Shown here in pieces: positions 5,733 through 10,335 of a stretch of 10,335 nt of DNA. Below the pieces are notes generated by a model. That model had not been told where the DNA came from. It was given only the letters and a program-made list of their open reading frames with translations, and made no database searches. This DNA is from Thioalkalivibrio sp. (GTDB taxonomy: Bacteria; Pseudomonadota; Gammaproteobacteria; Ectothiorhodospirales; Ectothiorhodospiraceae). Where the stretch lies: assembly GCA_003550945.1 (NCBI GenBank), contig PULL01000117.1, positions 1-10,335 on the forward strand, written 5' to 3'. Position 1 is the first letter of the stretch, and each line of letters begins with the position of its first letter. The position numbers were made by a program, and so were the translations under genes.

Positions 5733-7367
5733 TCAGGTGATCACGTCGGGGGCTTCCTTGCCGGTGAGATTGCGGATGTCCGCAACCGATTCGGCGATCT
5801 CGATCAGCGCCGCCAGCGCCGCCTGGCTGTCCTCCTCCAGCTGCTCGGGACGCGTTTCGTGGCGTTCGAGGTAGACGCGCAGCGTCGCCCCGAGGGTGCC
5901 CGTTCCGGAGAGCCTGAACACGATCCGCGAGCCATCCTCGAACAGGATCCGCAGCCCCTGCCCGGTGCTGACACTGTCGTCTACGGGGTCCCGGTAGCTG
6001 AAGTCGTCGGCTGCGCCGACCCGCAGCGGGCCGAAGTCCCTGCCGGGCAGATCGGGCAGCGCCGAGCGCAGCCGGATCATCAACTCCTCCGCACGCTCGC
6101 TTTCGATCTCCTCGTAGTCGTGCCGGGTGTAGTAGTGCCGGCCGAAACGCTGCCAGTGCTCGCGCACGATCGTCGCTACCGACTGTCCGCGCGCCGCGAT
6201 CAGGTTCAGCCAGAACAGCACCGCCCAGAGGCCGTCTTTCTCGCGCACGTGATCGGAACTGGTGCCGAAGCTCTCCTCGCCGCACAGCGTGATGCGTGCG
6301 TCGTCGAGCAGGTTTCCGAAGAACTTCCAGCCGGTCGGCGTTTCGTAACAGGGGATGCCGAGCGCCTGCGCGACCGCGTCGACCGCCTGGCTGGTCGGCA
6401 TGCTGCGCGCGACTCCTTTCAGCCCGCCGCGATAGGCCGGGATCAGATGGGCGTTGGCGGCCATCACTGCGAGGCTGTCGCTGGGGCTTACGAAAAAGCC
6501 CTGGCCCAGAATCATGTTGCGGTCCCCGTCGCCATCCGATGCGGCGCCGAAGTCCGGCGCGTCGCGCCCGAACATCAGTTCCCCGAGCTCGCGTGCATGC
6601 GTCAGGTTGGGATCGGGGTGCCGCCCTCCGAAATCGGCCAGCGGTTCCTTGCGCATCACCGTACCCGCCGGGGCGCCCAGGCGTTGCTCCAGAATCTCTT
6701 CCGCGTAGGGTCCGGTGACTGCGTGCATGGCATCGAAGCGCATGCTGAAGTCTCTTGACTGCAGCAGGCTGCGCATCGCGGGGAAATCGAACAGCGACTC
6801 CATCAGGTCCGCGTAGTCGCGCACGGGATCGACCACCTCGACCTCCATCTCGCCGACGTGCTGGTGCCCGACGTGGTCGATGTCGACGTGGGGTGCGCGC
6901 GCGATGCGGTAATGGTCGATCTCGAGGCTTGTCGCGTGGATGGCTCCGGTGACGGATTCCGGGGCCGGCCCACCATTGGCGACGTTGAACTTGATGCCGA
7001 AATCGCCCGTGGGGCCTCCCGGGTTGTGGCTGGCCGACAGCACGATGCCGCCCGCCGCACCCCGGCTTCGAATCAGGTGGCTGGCTGCCGGCGTTGACAG
7101 GATGCCGCCGAGGCCAACGGTGACCTTGCGGATCTCGTTGGCCATCGCCATGCGCAGAATGATCTGCACGGCCTCTCGGTTGAAGAATCGGCCATCGCCC
7201 CCGAGGATCAGCTCGTTTCCAGCCAGTCCCTGCTGGCTGTTGAAGATGCTCTGGACGAAGTTCTCGAGGTAGTGCGGTTTTCGGAAGTAGGAAACCTGCT
7301 TGCGCAGACCGGACGTGCCGGGTTTCTGATCCTTGAACGGGCGGGTCGATACGACTCTGATTTCCAT
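5733..7367 (-). CDS. pgm: Phosphoglucomutase (alpha-D-glucose phosphate-specific)
   Basis: This cytosolic enzyme interconverts glucose 1-phosphate and glucose 6-phosphate, linking glycolysis to glycogen and sugar-nucleotide synthesis. At 544 residues it has the length of the bacterial Pgm family. The active-site serine loop SASHNPGG is at 111-118, with the phosphorylated serine at 113. The metal-binding loop DGDGD is at 278-282, the sugar-specificity loop GEESFG at 363-368, and the C-terminal phosphate-binding RLSGTGT at 485-491. The N-terminal KPGTSGLR (15-22) is also typical. ATG at 7365-7367 gives the standard N-terminus; the upstream AGGGA is 12 bases away, so the ribosome-binding site is weak. 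It is convergent with the NifU gene, with only 19 bases between the stops and no clear terminator. No other sugar-metabolism gene is adjacent. Confidence 0.97.
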   Translation of the reverse strand: MEIRVVSTRPFKDQKPGTSGLRKQVSYFRKPHYLENFVQSIFNSQQGLAGNELILGGDGRFFNREAVQIILRMAMANEIRKVTVGLGGILSTPAASHLIRSRGAAGGIVLSASHNPGGPTGDFGIKFNVANGGPAPESVTGAIHATSLEIDHYRIARAPHVDIDHVGHQHVGEMEVEVVDPVRDYADLMESLFDFPAMRSLLQSRDFSMRFDAMHAVTGPYAEEILEQRLGAPAGTVMRKEPLADFGGRHPDPNLTHARELGELMFGRDAPDFGAASDGDGDRNMILGQGFFVSPSDSLAVMAANAHLIPAYRGGLKGVARSMPTSQAVDAVAQALGIPCYETPTGWKFFGNLLDDARITLCGEESFGTSSDHVREKDGLWAVLFWLNLIAARGQSVATIVREHWQRFGRHYYTRHDYEEIESERAEELMIRLRSALPDLPGRDFGPLRVGAADDFSYRDPVDDSVSTGQGLRILFEDGSRIVFRLSGTGTLGATLRVYLERHETRPEQLEEDSQAALAALIEIAESVADIRNLTGKEAPDVIT

Positions 7368-7642
7368 GTTCGCGTCAAATCCCTGGCATGGGCGGGGGTG
7401 CGGTGATCGGGAACGGCGACTTTCGGTCCAGAAATTAGCAGAAATCCGGGCCGGGTGTCTTGCCAGTGATGCGCGATCGGAAGGCTCTGGGGGACGGGCG
7501 ACCGGGCGGGATCGGGCTTCACTGCGTCCGGCGGGGTTGAAAATGACTCGCCGGGACCAACGGCCTGCATCCCTGCAATTTGACCGGCTGCGAACAGGGG
7601 CACTGGGTGCCTGAGGACCGGCAAGGCTTTACACTGCACTCC
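7368..7642. other. Intergenic region between pgm and the DUF1249 gene
   Basis: These 275 bases separate two divergent genes and must hold the promoter of each. Reading frames exist here only as fragments without family resemblance. I see no strong -35/-10 pair, tRNA or terminator. On the plus strand TACACT (7630-7635) is a possible -10 only 7 bases before the DUF1249 ATG. On the minus strand there is an AT-rich patch near 7430-7440, but no convincing promoter. Confidence 0.4.
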
Positions 7643-8137
7643 ATGATCCTGGAACGTCCATTGCCGGCCCATCTGAATCCGCGCCACGCGAGTTTCGCTG
7701 CGCTGATGGAGCTGTACGAGAGCAACTACCTGCGCCTGCGGCGTCTGTGCCCGGATCTGGACAGGCTCACGGGGACTCAGGTGTCGAGGGTGTCGGGCGC
7801 CTCGGATCTCTACCTGACGGTGCTGGAGCGAACGCCCTACACGACGAAGCTGCGCTTGACCTACGAATTCGGGAGCGCGGATCGCCTGCGGCGCCAACCC
7901 GACCTGACCATCCGGATGTTCCACGACGCCCGTCAGGCCGAGGTGGTGGGCCGCTACTGCCGCCGCAGGGGCGAGGACTTGAGCCTCGATGCGCGAACCG
8001 GGGTGCCCGGGCTGTCCTGCCGCTGGCGGCACAACCGCTTCCTGTTCAAATGGCTCGGGTTCTGCCTCACGCAGGGACACCGGTTCCCCGTGCGGGAACT
8101 GGAGCCGTCGCCGTCCCTGGTCGACCCGCTGATCTGA
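7643..8137 (+). CDS. DUF1249 (YqiB-family) protein
   Basis: The 164-residue product resembles the DUF1249 family, represented by E. coli YqiB (140 aa), whose biochemical role is not established. The opening helix SFAALMELYESNYLRLRRL is the family hallmark. A beta-rich core follows, including YLTVLERTPYTTKLRLTYEF and LTIRMFHDARQAEVV. The end contains WRHNRFLFKWLGFCLTQGH, another typical family segment. There is no signal peptide or membrane segment, so it is probably cytosolic. I chose ATG at 7643 because it precedes the family domain by a short, plausible N-terminus; the frame is open to an earlier ATG at 7580 with no family resemblance in between. No ribosome-binding site is evident. The gene is convergent with fdxA, with 15 bases between the stops. 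Confidence 0.8.
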   Translation: MILERPLPAHLNPRHASFAALMELYESNYLRLRRLCPDLDRLTGTQVSRVSGASDLYLTVLERTPYTTKLRLTYEFGSADRLRRQPDLTIRMFHDARQAEVVGRYCRRRGEDLSLDARTGVPGLSCRWRHNRFLFKWLGFCLTQGHRFPVRELEPSPSLVDPLI

Positions 8138-8152
8138 CCGAAGCCCGCGGTC

Positions 8153-8476
8153 TCAGCGTTCCAGATATTTGAGCTTGTCCGGTTTGCCGTCCCACTCCTC
8201 TGCGTCGGGCAGGGGCTCCTTGCGGGTAGTGATCACCGGCCACGATCGTGACAGTTCGGCGTTCAGGTCGATGAAGGCCTCCTGCCCCTCGGGCACATCG
8301 TCCTCCGGCACGATGGCCTCGGCCGGACACTCCGGCTCGCACAGGGTGCAGTCGATGCACTCGTCCGGATCGATGACCAGGAAGTTCGGACCCTCGTGAA
8401 AGCAGTCCACCGGGCACACTTCGACACAGTCGGTGTACTTGCACTTGATGCAGTTCTCAAGAACGACGTAGGTCAT
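8153..8476 (-). CDS. fdxA: 7Fe ferredoxin FdxA ([3Fe-4S][4Fe-4S])
   Basis: This 107-residue cytosolic electron carrier is very similar to Azotobacter vinelandii ferredoxin I. Cysteines are at 9, 12, 17, 21, 25, 40, 43, 46 and 50. By comparison with that protein, C9, C17 and C50 bind the [3Fe-4S] cluster; C21, C40, C43 and C46 bind the [4Fe-4S] cluster; C12 and C25 are non-ligand. The C-terminal extension after residue 60 (ending DKLKYLER) is the usual long tail of this family. ATG at 8476 has a GGAG 6 bases upstream. It lies 125 bases downstream of mutS on the same strand, an arrangement also known from Pseudomonas aeruginosa. Its redox partner cannot be told from this window. Confidence 0.96.
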   Translation of the reverse strand: MTYVVLENCIKCKYTDCVEVCPVDCFHEGPNFLVIDPDECIDCTLCEPECPAEAIVPEDDVPEGQEAFIDLNAELSRSWPVITTRKEPLPDAEEWDGKPDKLKYLER

Positions 8477-8520
8477 GCGGGTCTCCGTTTCGAATGGCCG
8501 GCACTTTAATTCGCGGCCGC

Positions 8521-8526
8521 ATTTTA
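8521..8526 (-). promoter_or_regulatory. Possible -10 element for fdxA
   Basis: On the minus strand TAAAAT (five of six matches to the -10 consensus) lies in an AT-rich pocket of an otherwise GC-rich gap. It would give a leader of about 38 bases before the fdxA ATG. No convincing -35 is present 16-18 bases upstream, so fdxA may instead be read from mutS or use another sigma factor. Confidence 0.22.
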
Positions 8527-8601
8527 ACGCCAGATCCCGGATCCGGCGCGAACACGCACGCGGGCTGTCAGAAACGACCGCCGACTGGCCCCGGCGTTCG
8601 T

Positions 8602-10335
8602 TCAGTCGAGCAGGTCGCGCAGCCGGTACAGCGCATCCAGCGCCTCGCGCGGCGACAGTTGGTCGGGATCCAGCGCTTCCACCGCCTCGAGCAGCGCTTC
8701 GCCGAGTACGGGCGCAGCCGCGGCTGCGGGAGCGGTGAACAGCGCCAATTGGGGCTGCGGATCGGCGGCCAGCGCGCGAGCCTCGAGTTCCGCGAGGTGT
8801 TGGCGTGCCCGACGCAGCACCGGGGCCGGTACGCCTGCCAGCGCCGCGACATGTAGCCCGTAGCTCTGGTTTGCCGGACCTTCCTGAATCTGGTGCAGGA
8901 AGACGACGGTGTCGCGGTGCTCGATCGCGTCCGTGTGCACGTTGGCGACGCCACGTTCACGTTCAGCCAGCGCGGTTAGCTCGAAGTAATGCGTTGCAAA
9001 CAGGGTCAGAGAGCGGTTGTGCCGTGCGAGCCTTTCGGCACAGGCGTGTGCGAGCGCAAGACCGTCCGAGGTGCTCGTCCCGCGGCCGATCTCGTCCATC
9101 AGGACCAGGCTCTCGGGTCCCGCATTGTGCAGAATGTTCGCGGCCTCGGTCATTTCCACCATGAAGGTCGAGCGCCCCGACGCCAGGTCGTCGGAAGCGC
9201 CGATGCGGGTGAAGACCCGGTCGACCGGTCCGATGTGTGCGGAGCGTGCCGGCACGAAGCTGCCCATGCAGGCCAGGATCACGATCAGCGCGGTCTGGCG
9301 CATGTAGGTGGATTTCCCGCCCATGTTCGGACCGGTGATCACCAGCAGGCGGCGCGTCTCCGGGTCCAGCAGCAGGTCGTTTGGCACGAAGGGTTGCTGC
9401 AGCGACGCCTCGACCACCGGGTGACGGCCGGCCTCGATCCGGATCCCGCCCTCGCGGGTCATCACCGGGCAGGTCCAGTCCAGGCGCTCGGCCTGGGTCG
9501 CCAGCGCGCAGAGCACGTCGAGTTCGGCCACGGCATCCGAGAACTCGCGAAGCGTGCCTGATTGCTGCTGCAGACCGTTCAGCAACCGCTCGAACAGTTC
9601 CCGCTCCAGTGTCAGAGCGCGATCCCGGGCGGAAAGGATCTCGTCCTCGAAGCGCTTTAGCTCCTCGGTGGTGTAGCGCTCCACGTTCTTCAGGGTCTGC
9701 CGGCGCACGAAGCGGGCCGGCAACCGCTCCGACTGGTTTCGGGAGACTTCGATGTAATAACCGTGCACGCGGTTGTAGGAGACTTTCAGCTGCGCCACTC
9801 CGGTGAGTTCGCGTTCCCGGGCCTCGATTGTCCGCAGCACACCCTCGGCGTCGGCCTCCAGTCCGCGCAGTCGATCGAGTTCCGCATCGAATCCGCTGCG
9901 AATCACGCCGCCTTCGCCCAGTCGCACCGGCGGTTGCTCCTCCAGCGCGCGCGCCAGCAACTCCGCGATCTCGGCTCGCGGTTCGAGCCGGCTGCGCAGC
10001 GGCGCGAGCGGTGAGGGCGGCAGTCCACCCGCCAGTGCCTGCTGCAGTTCCGGCAGCCGCTGCAGTGCATGCAGCAGGGCGACCAGATCGCGGGGCCGCG
10101 CGCTGCCGAGCGCAATGCGGCTGAGGATCCGCTCGCAGTCCGCAATCCCGGCGAGACGCTGGTGCAGCTCGCCCTGCAGGCCCGACTCGAGCAGCTCGCG
10201 AATCAGCCCCTGGCGTTCCTGAATGCGCTCGTGATCGCGCAACGGCTGGTTCAGCCAGCGCGCAAGGCGCCGGGAGCCCATCGCGGTGCGGGTGCAGTCG
10301 AGCAGCGCCAACAGGCTGCCGGCGCGGGACCCGCC
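8602..10335 (-). CDS. mutS: DNA mismatch repair ATPase MutS (partial, N-terminus outside window)
   Basis: MutS recognises base mismatches and recruits MutL in methyl-directed mismatch repair. The window holds 577 C-terminal residues of a protein that is 853 aa in E. coli. The missing part includes the mismatch-binding domain with its Phe-x-Glu motif. Visible in order are the start of the core lever domain (GSLLALLDCTRTAMGSRRLA), the clamp region (about residues 130-270), and the ATPase domain. The ATPase has Walker A GPNMGGKS at 335-342 and Walker B DEIGRGTS from D414, followed by the conserved FATHYFEL. The C-terminus (EALDPDQLSPREALDALYRL) matches the usual dimer/tetramer helices. The frame continues to the right edge without a start: the codon at 10309-10311 is an internal TTG leucine, not a start. 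Downstream on the same strand is fdxA. Confidence 0.97.
   Translation of the reverse strand, partial: GGSRAGSLLALLDCTRTAMGSRRLARWLNQPLRDHERIQERQGLIRELLESGLQGELHQRLAGIADCERILSRIALGSARPRDLVALLHALQRLPELQQALAGGLPPSPLAPLRSRLEPRAEIAELLARALEEQPPVRLGEGGVIRSGFDAELDRLRGLEADAEGVLRTIEARERELTGVAQLKVSYNRVHGYYIEVSRNQSERLPARFVRRQTLKNVERYTTEELKRFEDEILSARDRALTLERELFERLLNGLQQQSGTLREFSDAVAELDVLCALATQAERLDWTCPVMTREGGIRIEAGRHPVVEASLQQPFVPNDLLLDPETRRLLVITGPNMGGKSTYMRQTALIVILACMGSFVPARSAHIGPVDRVFTRIGASDDLASGRSTFMVEMTEAANILHNAGPESLVLMDEIGRGTSTSDGLALAHACAERLARHNRSLTLFATHYFELTALAERERGVANVHTDAIEHRDTVVFLHQIQEGPANQSYGLHVAALAGVPAPVLRRARQHLAELEARALAADPQPQLALFTAPAAAAAPVLGEALLEAVEALDPDQLSPREALDALYRLRDLLD

Noticed and set aside
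5676..6758. A 360-codon plus-strand frame opposite pgm
   Set aside because: Pgm is certain on the minus strand, with all catalytic motifs. The plus frame has no recognisable domain.
7208..8080. A 290-codon minus-strand frame spanning the pgm upstream region and the DUF1249 gene
   Set aside because: It overlaps two supported genes and has no family resemblance; its composition fits an antisense shadow.
8136..8152. GACCG/CGGTC hairpin between the convergent DUF1249 and fdxA genes
   Set aside because: The stem is only five pairs with a 7-base loop and no U-tract on either side, so it is too weak to call as a terminator.
10309..10311. TTG as a start codon for a shortened MutS
   Set aside because: The frame continues to the window edge with MutS core residues (GSLL), so this is an internal leucine codon in a gene cut by the window.

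Overview
The window is GC-rich, densely packed chromosomal DNA from a proteobacterium. A gammaproteobacterium is most likely. The succinate dehydrogenase is of the four-subunit E. coli type, with residue spacing almost identical to E. coli. SdhE, YgfX and YgfZ occur together, and a 7Fe ferredoxin lies just downstream of mutS, as in Pseudomonas. A member of the Chromatiales/Ectothiorhodospiraceae would fit, but that rests on general resemblance only. There are no tRNAs, rRNAs, insertion sequences, phage genes or CRISPR arrays.

Region 1 (1-1216, minus strand) holds ygfZ, a folate-dependent Fe-S maintenance factor. It is followed after 5 bases by a small two-helix membrane protein that runs off the left edge. 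Region 2 (1217-1331) is a 115-bp divergent control region with candidate promoters on both strands and a perfect 9-bp inverted repeat.

Region 3 (1332-5713, plus strand) is a tight operon, sdhC-sdhD-sdhA-sdhB-sdhE-ygfX. The subunit genes overlap by 4 bases or sit about 20 bases apart. The FAD-attachment factor SdhE and the membrane protein YgfX follow. The ygfX frame has no stop codon and continues directly into a NifU-type Fe-S scaffold domain, giving a single 314-residue reading frame. An extended -10 element and a well-spaced ribosome-binding site lie just before the NifU part, so a separate soluble NifU protein may also be made, or made instead. This is the most unusual feature of the window.

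Region 4 (5733-10335) contains pgm (phosphoglucomutase, minus), a DUF1249/YqiB-family gene (plus), fdxA (7Fe ferredoxin, minus) and the 3' two thirds of mutS (minus, cut by the right edge).

The left half works as a unit for building a flavin- and Fe-S-containing respiratory enzyme: structural subunits, the flavinylation factor, a candidate Fe-S carrier and, divergently, an Fe-S repair factor. The right half is ordinary housekeeping. I found no convincing new defence or mobile system. The YgfX-NifU reading frame is the best candidate for something not well described.
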